From NCBI GenBank assembly GCA_946405565.1, contig CAMJHU010000099.1, positions 1-7,043 on the forward strand: a DNA stretch of 7,043 nt, written 5' to 3'. The stretch is from an uncultured Clostridia bacterium (GTDB taxonomy: Bacteria > Bacillota > Clostridia > Oscillospirales > Acutalibacteraceae). Shown piece by piece: positions 1-5,933 of this stretch. Under the pieces are notes generated by a model that was not told the origin of the DNA, searched no databases, and saw nothing but the letters and a program-made list of their open reading frames with translations. A program made the position numbers and the translations under genes. How positions within the stretch are numbered: the first letter of the stretch is position 1; each line of letters opens with the position of its first letter.

Positions 1-24
1 TGCCCTGATAGGCAGAAGCAGGAA

Positions 25-540
25 TTATTCTTCGTCTTCGGCGGGCGTATCGGTGCGGCGGCCCGACCTAGCGGCGGCAGCCTTTTCTCTGGCAGCTTCG
101 CGCAGGTTTTTCCGCGCTTGACGAATGGTTTCCAGATTCTGATTCACGGTATCCTCCGTCTGAAGAAGAATGCTGTCGGAATAGACAAATGTACCCCGCA
201 GAATCTCACTCGCCTGCTCTTCCGAAGCGGCAAGCAGCTTCTCCGCTTTTTCCTTGGCTTCCTTGTAGATCGCTTCCTGATTGAGCAGCGCCTTGGCTCT
301 CTCCTGCGCCTTGTTGAGAATGTCCTGCGCTTCCTTATTGGCGTCGGCTACGATGGTGCTGCGTTCCGCCACAATCGCCTTTGCCTGACGAATCTCCTGC
401 GGGAGATTGATGCGGATATCCTCCACAATGCGGTTCAGCTCTTCGCTGTCCACAATACACTTATCCGAAGAAAAAGGGACACTCTTGGCTCTGTCCATGA
501 CGGCTTCCAGTTCACCGAGCAGTTCTTCAATGCTTTTCAT
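25..540 (-). CDS. Coiled-coil protein, 'ATPase subunit H-like' (conserved next to coaD in Clostridia)
   Basis: Complete 171-residue protein, highly charged and rich in Ala, Glu, Lys and Arg. Residues about 50-115 and 125-158 read as long amphipathic helices that should form coiled coils. There is no signal peptide or membrane segment and no nucleotide-binding motif, so the label 'ATPase' given to such proteins reflects only resemblance to V/F-ATPase stalk subunits. DivIVA-like or scaffold roles are equally possible and the true function is unknown to me. The tail (about 158-171) is Arg-rich and then acidic. The ATG at 538-540 was chosen because an AAGGAG site lies 9 nt upstream. A longer in-frame reading to 615 would start inside the inverted-repeat element and has no such site. 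From memory, a gene of this type commonly follows rsmD-coaD in Clostridia, which supports a real gene. Confidence 0.85.
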   Translation of the reverse strand: MKSIEELLGELEAVMDRAKSVPFSSDKCIVDSEELNRIVEDIRINLPQEIRQAKAIVAERSTIVADANKEAQDILNKAQERAKALLNQEAIYKEAKEKAEKLLAASEEQASEILRGTFVYSDSILLQTEDTVNQNLETIRQARKNLREAAREKAAAARSGRRTDTPAEDEE

Positions 541-549
541 GCTGCATAA

Positions 550-555
550 CTCCTT
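550..555 (-). promoter_or_regulatory. Ribosome binding site of the coiled-coil gene
   Basis: On the minus strand this reads AAGGAG, with 9 nt between it and the ATG ending at 540. It fixes the start and rules out the longer reading frame. Confidence 0.8.
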
Positions 556-571
556 TATCTTAAACACATTA

Positions 572-670
572 GGAACTATGCAGAAATAATTGATACATTT
601 CACTTGCCGAAACACGCAAGCATACTGTAATTTCAGGCAGAAAATGACTGATTAAATTCTGCATAGTTCC
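572..670. repeat. MITE-like element with 14-15 bp perfect terminal inverted repeats
   Basis: The left arm GGAACTATGCAGAA (572-585) is matched exactly by its reverse complement at 657-670. The pairing extends one more base if 571 and 671 are counted. The arms enclose 71 nt with no reading frame of note and a small internal hairpin (CTTGC at 603-607 with GCAAG at 616-620). TTA occurs immediately outside both ends (569-571 and 671-673), as expected of a 3-bp target duplication. It lies 13 nt beyond the coaD stop and upstream of the next gene's ribosome binding site. The arms are seen directly. Calling it a miniature transposable element is inference, because no second copy or transposase is in the window. 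It could instead be a structured RNA or terminator within the operon. Confidence 0.65.
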
Positions 671-683
671 TTAGGTCTTTGCT

Positions 684-1223
684 CTATTTTGAAACATCAT
701 CCGGCTGGCGGCGGTATGCGGGCAGGCAAAGCCGCTCGCTGATTTCGCGGCAGATGCACGTCGGCACAAAATCCGAAATATCTCCGCCAAAGCAGGCAAT
801 GGATTTGACCATGCTCGATGACAGATACATGTACTCCGCACTGGTGGTGAGGAACACGGTATCAATGTTCCCGTTCATCTTGCGGTTGGCAAGCGCCATC
901 TGAAATTCGTATTCAAAGTCGGTCACTGCCCGCAGCCCTCTGACGATGACCTGCGCGCCTTTCTGACGGGTATAATCCGCCAGCAGTCCGTCAAAGCACT
1001 CGACAGTTACGTTGCCGATGCCGTCCACCGACCGGCGGAGCATATCCATTCGCTCCTCCACGGTAAACGACGGATTCTTGCCGGGATTGACCAGTACCGC
1101 CACGATGACCTGATCGAACATTTTCGCGGCGCGGCGGATAATGTCAAGATGTCCCAGCGTCACGGGATCAAAGCTGCCCGGACAGATCGCGAGCCTGCCC
1201 CGGAGGCTGCCTGCTGCGTTCAC
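684..1223 (-). CDS. coaD: Phosphopantetheine adenylyltransferase (CoaD)
   Basis: Cytoplasmic enzyme of coenzyme A synthesis that transfers AMP from ATP to 4'-phosphopantetheine, giving dephospho-CoA and pyrophosphate. The 179 residues show the nucleotidyltransferase fold signature: CPGSFDPVTLGH at 14-25, with the T-x-G-H motif at 22-25. The conserved VRGLRAVTDFEYE follows at 94-106, and the SSSMVKSIA segment (135-143) corresponds to the family's SSS-x-V-R/K loop. Typical CoaD is about 160 residues. This one has about eight extra N-terminal residues and a slightly longer tail. The start is GTG (1221-1223), overlapping the rsmD stop as GTGA, with AAGGGAG 9 nt upstream. This tight overlap indicates translational coupling in one transcript. 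The stop is TAG at 684-686, just before the inverted-repeat element. Confidence 0.96.
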   Translation of the reverse strand: MNAAGSLRGRLAICPGSFDPVTLGHLDIIRRAAKMFDQVIVAVLVNPGKNPSFTVEERMDMLRRSVDGIGNVTVECFDGLLADYTRQKGAQVIVRGLRAVTDFEYEFQMALANRKMNGNIDTVFLTTSAEYMYLSSSMVKSIACFGGDISDFVPTCICREISERLCLPAYRRQPDDVSK

Positions 1224-1789
1224 GCCTCATCGCTCCCTTCCGGATGTGAAGGCACGCGGTAAAACGTGACCTTGATCTTGCCGTAGCGGTAGGTTCTGTC
1301 CACGCGGAACGCGCCCGCCGTTTCGGGGAGCACTTCATCCACAGGGCTTTCGCAGATGATCGCGCCGCGCGGTTTCATGACCGAAGCCACTCCCGGCAGT
1401 ACCGCCTGTAAAAGACCCTTTCCGTAGGGCGGGTCGAGAAAGGCAAAATCAAATTCCTGTCTGCCCGCGCGGGGTCTGAGATACATCATCGCGTCGCTCT
1501 GCACAATCTGGCACATGCCGTTCATACCGCAGGTTTCCACGTTTTCCCGTATCACGGCAACCGACGCTGCCGCGCTGTCTACCAGTACGGCACCTGCCGC
1601 GCCGCGGCTGACCGCCTCAATGCCCATCTGTCCGCTTCCCGCAAACAGATCCAGCATACGGCGACCCTCGAGGTCAAACTGGATCACACTGAAAATCGCT
1701 TCTTTGACCCGGTCGGCAGTAGGTCTGACGTCATTACCGTCTAAGGTTTTCAGCCGACGCCCTCTGGCTGTTCCCGTGATAACTCTCAT
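1220..1789 (-). CDS. rsmD: 16S rRNA (guanine(966)-N(2))-methyltransferase RsmD
   Basis: SAM-dependent methyltransferase that modifies G966 (E. coli numbering) of 16S rRNA in the small ribosomal subunit. The 189-residue protein is of normal family length. It begins MRVITGTARGRRL as is usual, followed by RPTADRVKEAIFSVI at 22-36. The SAM-binding motif I, LDLFAGSGQMG, is at 46-56. The N-methyltransferase catalytic motif DPPY is at 119-122. RYGKIKVTFY near the C-terminus is also typical. The ATG at 1787-1789 is preceded by AAAGGA 10 nt upstream. A longer reading frame to 1885 is rejected because its start lies upstream of the predicted transcription start. First gene of the minus-strand run; its stop overlaps the coaD start by 4 nt. 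From general knowledge, rsmD and coaD are neighbours in many Firmicutes. Confidence 0.96.
   Translation of the reverse strand: MRVITGTARGRRLKTLDGNDVRPTADRVKEAIFSVIQFDLEGRRMLDLFAGSGQMGIEAVSRGAAGAVLVDSAAASVAVIRENVETCGMNGMCQIVQSDAMMYLRPRAGRQEFDFAFLDPPYGKGLLQAVLPGVASVMKPRGAIICESPVDEVLPETAGAFRVDRTYRYGKIKVTFYRVPSHPEGSDEA
1233..1239 (-). promoter_or_regulatory. Ribosome binding site of coaD
   Basis: Minus strand AAGGGAG with 9 nt to the GTG start. It lies inside the end of rsmD and supports the overlapping GTG start, since no ATG or GTG follows before the catalytic N-terminus. Confidence 0.75.
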
Positions 1790-1799
1790 TGGCAGCAAT

Positions 1800-1805
1800 C
1801 CTTTC
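1800..1805 (-). promoter_or_regulatory. Ribosome binding site of rsmD
   Basis: Minus strand AAAGGA, 10 nt before the ATG ending at 1789, which is followed by the family-typical MRVITG N-terminus. It decides the start. Confidence 0.7.
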
Positions 1806-1817
1806 CTGAAAAGCAAG

Positions 1818-1849
1818 CCCCAAAATCGCACTTGGGGACATTGGGGACA
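1818..1849 (-). repeat. Tandem 9-nt repeat and alternative hairpin in the rsmD leader
   Basis: On the plus strand TTGGGGACA occurs twice back to back (1832-1840 and 1841-1849). CCCCAA at 1818-1823 can pair with TTGGGG of either copy (1832-1837 or 1841-1846), so the leader RNA of the rsmD operon could form two mutually exclusive stems about 15 nt upstream of the ribosome binding site. The repeats and complementarity are seen directly. Any regulatory role is inference, and this may be a simple duplication. Confidence 0.5.
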
Positions 1850-1873
1850 GCGGTCTGGCAGACTGTATCGTTC

Positions 1874-1902
1874 ATTATACAACAAAAATGACCGCCTTTA
1901 AA
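1874..1902 (-). promoter_or_regulatory. Sigma-A-type promoter of the rsmD-coaD operon
   Basis: On the minus strand, -10 TATAAT (1874-1879, perfect consensus) and -35 TTTAAA (1897-1902, 4 of 6 match) are separated by 17 bp. The predicted transcription start is near 1867, giving a leader of about 78 nt before rsmD. Confidence 0.75.
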
Positions 1903-1982
1903 GCCTTTATCAACAATTATGTCGTTTGTCACAAAACTTTCGTTTTTTGTCGAAGTATTGTTCTTACTTTTTTACACATGCG

Positions 1983-2008
1983 AAAATAACGCTTGTCGGC
2001 GTTATTTT
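1983..2008. terminator. Perfect 10-bp dyad, possible weak bidirectional terminator
   Basis: AAAATAACGC (1983-1992) pairs with GCGTTATTTT (1999-2008) around a 6-nt loop. The stem ends in a T-run on either strand, as in some bidirectional terminators, but there is no long separate U-tract. It lies between the 3' side of uvrC and the rsmD promoter, so it could stop uvrC transcripts before they enter rsmD. It could alternatively be a protein-binding dyad. Confidence 0.45.
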
Positions 2009-2044
2009 ATGGGAAAGTCCATTTGGGAGGAGCTTTTTTCTGCA

Positions 2045-2147
2045 TTCGCCCTTCCCCGTTCCGGTGATTGGCTCTTCTCGCCGCTCCGCTAAAGCGTCGC
2101 GATGGGGGTTCGCCCTTTCCCGTTTCAATAATTGGCTCGATTCGCTC
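2045..2147. repeat. Imperfect direct repeat, two ~38-nt copies spaced 64 nt
   Basis: The segment from 2045 and the one from 2109 align without gaps: both begin TTCGCCCTT, then carry a CCCGTT block and ATTGGCTC. By eye about 30 of 38 positions match. They lie beside the hairpin block that follows and may be part of the same dispersed repeat. No gene is supported here; the plus-strand reading frame through this stretch has no protein-like character. Confidence 0.6.
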
Positions 2148-2275
2148 GGCAGTCTTTCGCCTGCCTTGTGGGACGCTGTCTTAGCTGTCGCCAGCGACAG
2201 CTTACTCCCTGCAAGGGCGCTGCCCTTGACCCGCCAAAGGGACTCGTCCCTTTGGAATCCCCGCCGCTGCGCGGC
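2148..2275. repeat. Block of five consecutive hairpins (REP/BIME-like intergenic repeat)
   Basis: Five inverted repeats follow one another. They are GGCAG/CTGCC (2148-2152 with 2161-2165), AGCTGTCGC/GCGACAGCT (2183-2191 with 2194-2202), CAAGGGC/GCCCTTG (2212-2218 with 2222-2228), CCAAAGGGA/TCCCTTTGG (2234-2242 with 2247-2255) and GCCGC/GCGGC (2263-2267 with 2271-2275). All stems are perfect with short loops. The block lies 21-148 nt beyond the uvrC stop, so it would form the folded 3' untranslated end of the uvrC transcript. I recall similar chained hairpins around AAGGG/CCCTT in intergenic regions of gut Clostridia, which suggests a dispersed repeat family, but that is memory, not a search. 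None of the stems is followed by a T-run typical of a terminator. Confidence 0.7.
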
Positions 2276-2295
2276 TAATTGCGTACTGCGTTTTT

Positions 2296-4176
2296 TTACT
2301 CTTCCGCGTTTTTATATTTCCGGGCAAGAATATTTTCGGCGGCAGTACGCGTCATGCCTTCCACCGCACACAGTTCCTCCACCGACGCGCTGTAAATCGC
2401 GGAAATCGTCTTGAAATGCCTGAGAAGCGCCTTGGCGCGGGCGGGACCGATACCCTCGATGCGGGTAAGCGTGGTCTGAAGCACCTCACGCTTATGGCTG
2501 CTGTGATGATAGGTAATGGCAAAGCGGTGTACCTCATCCTGAATCGTGGAGACCAGCGTAAAAGCGGCACGGCTGCGGGTGAGCGAGATTTCCTGTCCGC
2601 CGGCGGCGATGGCGCGGGTCTTGTGCTTGCTGTCCTTCACCATACCGAACAGCGCAATGGGCAGTCCCGACGCTTCAATCAGCGGGCGCACGGCATTGAC
2701 ATGACCTGTACCGCCGTCGAGCAGAATCAGGTCGGGCAGCCGTCCGAAGCCCACGCCCTCGTCCTTGTGCTTCTGATATTCCAGCAGCCGACGGGTGATG
2801 ACTTCACGCATGGAGCCGTAATCGTCCTGTCCTTCCACGGTTTTGATCTGAAAACGCCGGTAGGCGGATTTGAGCGGACGCCCGTTTTCAAACACCACCA
2901 TGCCCGCTACATTGTTTTCACCCTGCGTATTGGATATATCGTAGGATTCAATATATTCCGGCGGTTGATCCAATCCCAGCAGCCGTCCGAGTTCGTCCAC
3001 GGCGGCAGTGGTTTCTCCCACTCTTCCCTTGGCTTGCGCCAGATATTCGGCGGCGTTCTGGCGGCACATCTCCACCAGACGCTGCTGCTCCCCCTTCTGC
3101 GGCACCGCGATTTTCACCTTTCTGCCCCGCTGTTCGGCGAGGAACTGTTCCAGCAGGGCAGTGTCCTCGGTTTCACCGTCCACGGTCACACGCGGCGGCA
3201 CTTCGCGTATGGAATAGTACTGCTTGATAAATTCGGCGCGGCAAAGCGGCAGATCGCCCATGACGTCATCCAGAAGGAACTGCTCGCGGTCGCAAAGCCG
3301 TCCGCCCTGAAAACGGAACACCTCGATACAGGTGCCGCCCGCGCCCTGTGCCAGTGCGATGACGTCCTGCTCCTCCACGGCGTTCATGACAACCTTCTGC
3401 TTCTCCGCCATGCGCTGCAGCGCCCGGATCCGGTCGCGCAGACGGGCGGCTTTTTCAAATTCCAGCCGCTCGGCACATTCGTTCATGCGCTGGGTCAGCC
3501 GTTCGACGGAAGCCTCCGTGCCGCCCTTCAAGAAATCCTTCGCCTCGGCAATGGCTTCGTCGTAAATCTCCTTTTTCAGCCTGCCGCTGCACGGCGCCAG
3601 GCACAGTCCGATGGACGCGTTCAGACAGGGGCGTCCCTTGCCGATATCGCGGGGAAAGACCCGCCGACAGGTGGGAATTTTAAAAATACGGCAGGCTTCG
3701 TCCACCGACTGCCCCACGGTATAGCTGCTCGTATAGGGTCCCAGATACAGCGCGCCGTCATCCTCGGTCTTTTTGGCTTCCACCACGCGGGGGTAGGGTT
3801 CGTTGGTGATTTTGATATAGTGATACCCCTTGTCATCCTTGAGCAGAATGTTGTATTTGGGCTTGTGCAGCTTAATCAGACTGCATTCCAGCACCAGCGC
3901 CTCGTACTCGGTATCGGTGAGAATATATTCAAAATGATCGACGTGCTGCACCATGCGGCGCACCTTTTCGGCGTGTCCGTCCTGCGAACCGAAATACTGG
4001 CTCACCCGGTTTTTGAGCGCCTTGGCTTTGCCGATATAGATGATGTTGTCCCGGCTGTCCCGCATGATATACACGCCGGGCGTCAGCGGGAGCTTCATCG
4101 CCTTCCGGCGCAGTTCTCCCAACTTTGGATTTTCGTTTTCGGGGATAAAGGAATCCCATGCGTCCTGCGTATGCAA
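2296..4176 (-). CDS. uvrC: UvrABC excinuclease subunit C (UvrC)
   Basis: Nuclease of nucleotide excision repair that cuts on both sides of a lesion after UvrB loading. The 626 residues cover the complete domain order. The GIY-YIG nuclease has GVY at 34-36 and YIG at 47-49 and makes the 3' cut. A cysteine cluster at C170, C184, C192 and C196 fits the iron-sulfur site reported for UvrC. The UvrB-binding UVR motif lies around 223-258 (LEFEKAARLRDR). The RNase H-like domain for the 5' cut has DISNTQG with D413, DDYGSM at 451-456, LLDGGTGH with D487, and H550. The tandem helix-hairpin-helix region is at about 568-622. The TTG start (4174-4176) was chosen because GAGGTGA lies 5 nt upstream. A longer frame to 4242 would begin within the promoter's -35 box. 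Single-gene transcription unit, divergent from the L,D-transpeptidase gene. Confidence 0.97.
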   Translation of the reverse strand: MHTQDAWDSFIPENENPKLGELRRKAMKLPLTPGVYIMRDSRDNIIYIGKAKALKNRVSQYFGSQDGHAEKVRRMVQHVDHFEYILTDTEYEALVLECSLIKLHKPKYNILLKDDKGYHYIKITNEPYPRVVEAKKTEDDGALYLGPYTSSYTVGQSVDEACRIFKIPTCRRVFPRDIGKGRPCLNASIGLCLAPCSGRLKKEIYDEAIAEAKDFLKGGTEASVERLTQRMNECAERLEFEKAARLRDRIRALQRMAEKQKVVMNAVEEQDVIALAQGAGGTCIEVFRFQGGRLCDREQFLLDDVMGDLPLCRAEFIKQYYSIREVPPRVTVDGETEDTALLEQFLAEQRGRKVKIAVPQKGEQQRLVEMCRQNAAEYLAQAKGRVGETTAAVDELGRLLGLDQPPEYIESYDISNTQGENNVAGMVVFENGRPLKSAYRRFQIKTVEGQDDYGSMREVITRRLLEYQKHKDEGVGFGRLPDLILLDGGTGHVNAVRPLIEASGLPIALFGMVKDSKHKTRAIAAGGQEISLTRSRAAFTLVSTIQDEVHRFAITYHHSSHKREVLQTTLTRIEGIGPARAKALLRHFKTISAIYSASVEELCAVEGMTRTAAENILARKYKNAEE

Positions 4177-4181
4177 CCGTG

Positions 4182-4188
4182 TCACCTC
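4182..4188 (-). promoter_or_regulatory. Ribosome binding site of uvrC (supports TTG start)
   Basis: Minus strand GAGGTGA with 5 nt to TTG at 4174-4176. No ATG is available near the conserved N-terminus with a comparable site. Confidence 0.7.
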
Positions 4189-4212
4189 GCTGTTGTGATT
4201 GCTTTTTTGTCT

Positions 4213-4242
4213 ATTGTACCACGCCTGACGGCAAAAGTGCAA
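4213..4242 (-). promoter_or_regulatory. Promoter of uvrC
   Basis: Minus strand -10 TACAAT (4213-4218) with an upstream TTGCAC (4237-4242) as -35, spacer 18 bp. The -10 is 5 of 6 to consensus and the -35 is weak. The predicted start near 4206 gives a leader of about 30 nt. No SOS box of the Bacillus or E. coli type was recognised in this stretch. Confidence 0.6.
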
Positions 4243-4315
4243 CTGTCATTTTTCCCCTTTTCCTGTCGTGTATCCTGCTGCATTTCAGGCTTTGCTTTTT
4301 CTTTGGCGGTATCCG

Positions 4316-4345
4316 TTGACAGAACCGCGTCCGGAATGCTATAAT
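4316..4345 (+). promoter_or_regulatory. Consensus sigma-A promoter of the L,D-transpeptidase/Nudix/kinase run
   Basis: TTGACA (4316-4321) and TATAAT (4340-4345) are both perfect matches, with an 18-bp spacer. Transcription should start near 4352, about 55 nt before the first gene. Divergent from the uvrC promoter, with about 73 bp between the two -35 boxes. Confidence 0.85.
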
Positions 4346-4363
4346 ATTACCATTATTACCATT
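4346..4363 (+). repeat. Two tandem copies of ATTACCATT at the predicted transcription start
   Basis: ATTACCATT occurs at 4346-4354 and again at 4355-4363, immediately after the -10 box. This is a perfect 9-nt duplication. It could be an operator half-site pair or a replication-slippage product. Confidence 0.45.
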
Positions 4364-4392
4364 CACAGCGGAACCCGCTCCGTCCGCCATTC

Positions 4393-4399
4393 AGGAGGG
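4393..4399 (+). promoter_or_regulatory. Ribosome binding site of the L,D-transpeptidase-like gene
   Basis: AGGAGGG, 7 nt before the TTG at 4407-4409. This strong site fixes the unusual TTG start. Confidence 0.85.
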
Positions 4400-4406
4400 A
4401 ATTGCA

Positions 4407-5318
4407 TTGAGCAAATTGAGCAAGGCAGAATCCCGCAGAACCCAGCATCATATTGTCAGCCTCGTGGCAATCGTCGCCCTTCTATCGGTTGTTGCCGCCA
4501 ATATCATCATCGTCCATAACGACAGCCAGATACTGCTCGGTCAGTCCGTACCCGAACCTTCGGGAACCGCGACGACTGCCGCCTCCACCGTGTCAACCAC
4601 CGCACCCACAACGGTTTCCGCAGCGGATCTCACGTCGCCCACGCAGGCGGTACCGGTGGTTTCAGCAGCGGATCTGATCTATCCCGACATTCCCTATTTC
4701 ATCGAGGTGGACAAGACCCATCAGATTGTCACGGTCTACACCACCAGTTCTTCCGGCAAATACGACAAGGTCGTGCGCCGTATGCTCTGTTCCACCGCGC
4801 AGGACCCCGATAAATTCCCCGACGGCTACTGGAAGCTCAAGGAGGATCGCTGCACCGCCAAAAATATCTGGCGCAAGATGAAGAGCCACGGCACCGAACT
4901 CTACGCCCAATACGCCACCCAGATTACCGGCGATTTCCTGTTTCATTCGGTTCCCTACAAATCCCGGAAGAAAACCGATCTCGACACCAAGCGTTACAGC
5001 AAACTCGGCACTGCCGATTCGGGCGGCTGTATCCGTCTGACCGTGGAGAACGCCAAATGGATTTGCGAAAACTGTGTCGCCGGCACCACCGTCCGCCTGA
5101 TTTCCAAAAAAGCCGACCCCGAACTTGAAGCGCTCGCGGCACAGCTCAAAGCCGATACCGTCAAGCCCGACAAGACCGGCTGGGACCCCACCGACCCCGA
5201 TCCCAAAAATCCCAATTATCACCCCCAGTACACCGAACCCGACCCCCAGCCGGAAGGTTATGTCGAAGCCCATTTTGACAAAATCAAATACAGTAAGGAA
5301 ATTCCCTATGTCGGCTGA
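4407..5318 (+). CDS. Membrane-anchored L,D-transpeptidase-like (YkuD-domain) protein
   Basis: 303 residues. A short basic N-terminus is followed by one hydrophobic segment at about 15-36, which should anchor the protein in the membrane with the rest outside. A Thr/Ser/Pro/Ala-rich linker (50-90) carries VSAADL twice, 15 residues apart (70-75 and 85-90). The YkuD domain spans about 95-235, with FLFHS holding the likely active-site H180, and SGGCIRL at 205-211 holding the nucleophile C208. YkuD enzymes normally cross-link peptidoglycan by joining meso-diaminopimelate residues, or attach proteins to the wall. The usual motif is SHGC-x-R; here the motif His is Gly, so activity is likely but not certain. 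The tail (253-303) is rich in Asp, Pro and Tyr. Starts at TTG behind AGGAGGG. First gene of a probable three-gene run. Confidence 0.88.
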   Translation: MSKLSKAESRRTQHHIVSLVAIVALLSVVAANIIIVHNDSQILLGQSVPEPSGTATTAASTVSTTAPTTVSAADLTSPTQAVPVVSAADLIYPDIPYFIEVDKTHQIVTVYTTSSSGKYDKVVRRMLCSTAQDPDKFPDGYWKLKEDRCTAKNIWRKMKSHGTELYAQYATQITGDFLFHSVPYKSRKKTDLDTKRYSKLGTADSGGCIRLTVENAKWICENCVAGTTVRLISKKADPELEALAAQLKADTVKPDKTGWDPTDPDPKNPNYHPQYTEPDPQPEGYVEAHFDKIKYSKEIPYVG

Positions 5319-5348
5319 CAGGGAGATGATTTTTCAACATCGATAGAC

Positions 5349-5354
5349 AGGAGG
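5349..5354 (+). promoter_or_regulatory. Ribosome binding site of the Nudix gene
   Basis: AGGAGG, 8 nt before the GTG start at 5363-5365. It decides for the GTG start, as no ATG lies near the N-terminus in frame. Confidence 0.8.
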
Positions 5355-5362
5355 AACCGCTC

Positions 5363-5902
5363 GTGAAACAGCTTTTTGCCATAGACCTGCACGACTACGA
5401 CGAAGCCGACAGCGTATTCAAAAGACCTTCCGCCAGAGGGATTATCCTGCGGGACGACAACATCGCGCTAGTTTACAGCCTTCGGGAGCATTATTACAAA
5501 TTCCCCGGCGGCGGGATTCACGACGGGGAGGAACAGCAGGTCGCTCTCATACGGGAGGTTCAAGAGGAAACCGGTCTGATCGTCATTCCCGAAAGTATCA
5601 CGCCATTCGGCAGTGTCATGCGCCGTCAGAAGAGCAATATTGTGCCGCACACCGTCTTTGAGCAGGAGAATTTTTACTACTTCTGCCGCGCGGAAGCCAC
5701 TGTCACGCAGCAGCATCTTGACGACTATGAAAAAGACGCGGGATTTACGCTGCTATACGTTTCCCTTGACGAAGCAATCCGGGTCAATGAAGCCTACCGC
5801 AGCGAGGATTTCTTTGACGAGATCATGATTCAGCGCGAAGCAAAGGTGCTGCGGATGATTCGCGACCGGCTGAAACAAGACGGCTTTCCGGCAGAAGGCT
5901 GA
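5363..5902 (+). CDS. Nudix hydrolase
   Basis: 179-residue cytoplasmic protein with a complete Nudix box at 50-72. G50, E56, R64, E65, E68, E69 and G71 satisfy the G-x5-E-x7-R-E-U-x-E-E-x-G-U signature, so metal-dependent cleavage of a nucleoside diphosphate linked to another group is expected. The substrate cannot be read from the sequence; candidates include oxidised nucleotides or nucleotide sugars. The segment before the box (SARGIILRDDNIALVYS, 23-39) is the usual first strand of the fold. The C-terminal part (about 115-170) is acidic and helical. It starts at GTG behind AGGAGG. Only 44 nt separate it from the upstream gene, with no terminator, so both are probably on one transcript. Confidence 0.9.
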   Translation: MKQLFAIDLHDYDEADSVFKRPSARGIILRDDNIALVYSLREHYYKFPGGGIHDGEEQQVALIREVQEETGLIVIPESITPFGSVMRRQKSNIVPHTVFEQENFYYFCRAEATVTQQHLDDYEKDAGFTLLYVSLDEAIRVNEAYRSEDFFDEIMIQREAKVLRMIRDRLKQDGFPAEG

Positions 5903-5933
5903 CCGATTACGACCCAAAAAATATTTTTATCCA

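Noticed and set aside
1..24. Possible terminator after the coiled-coil gene (TGCC at 1-4 with GGCA at 11-14)
   Set aside because: Only a 4-bp stem is visible, and any T-run on the minus strand would lie outside the window, so it cannot be supported.
541..615. 25-residue N-terminal extension of the coiled-coil gene
   Set aside because: It would start inside the inverted-repeat element, while a good AAGGAG site precedes the ATG at 538-540.
1790..1885. 32-residue N-terminal extension of rsmD
   Set aside because: Its start overlaps the promoter region upstream of the predicted transcript start, and family members begin at MRVITG.
2045..2147. CRISPR-like array
   Set aside because: Only two imperfect copies, no further repeats at regular spacing and no cas gene nearby.
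1926..2414. Plus-strand open frame of 162 codons across the uvrC-rsmD gap
   Set aside because: It runs through the direct repeat and hairpin block and into the end of uvrC. The product has no protein-like pattern and there is no convincing ribosome binding site. Such frames arise from dispersed intergenic repeats.
2416..4344. Plus-strand open frame of 642 codons opposite uvrC
   Set aside because: It is fully antisense to a complete, motif-rich UvrC, shows no family motif, and has no supported start. It is a by-product of GC-rich codon use on the coding strand.
4662..5273. Minus-strand open frame of 203 codons opposite the transpeptidase-like gene
   Set aside because: Glycine/valine-rich low-complexity product typical of antisense shadows, with no motif.
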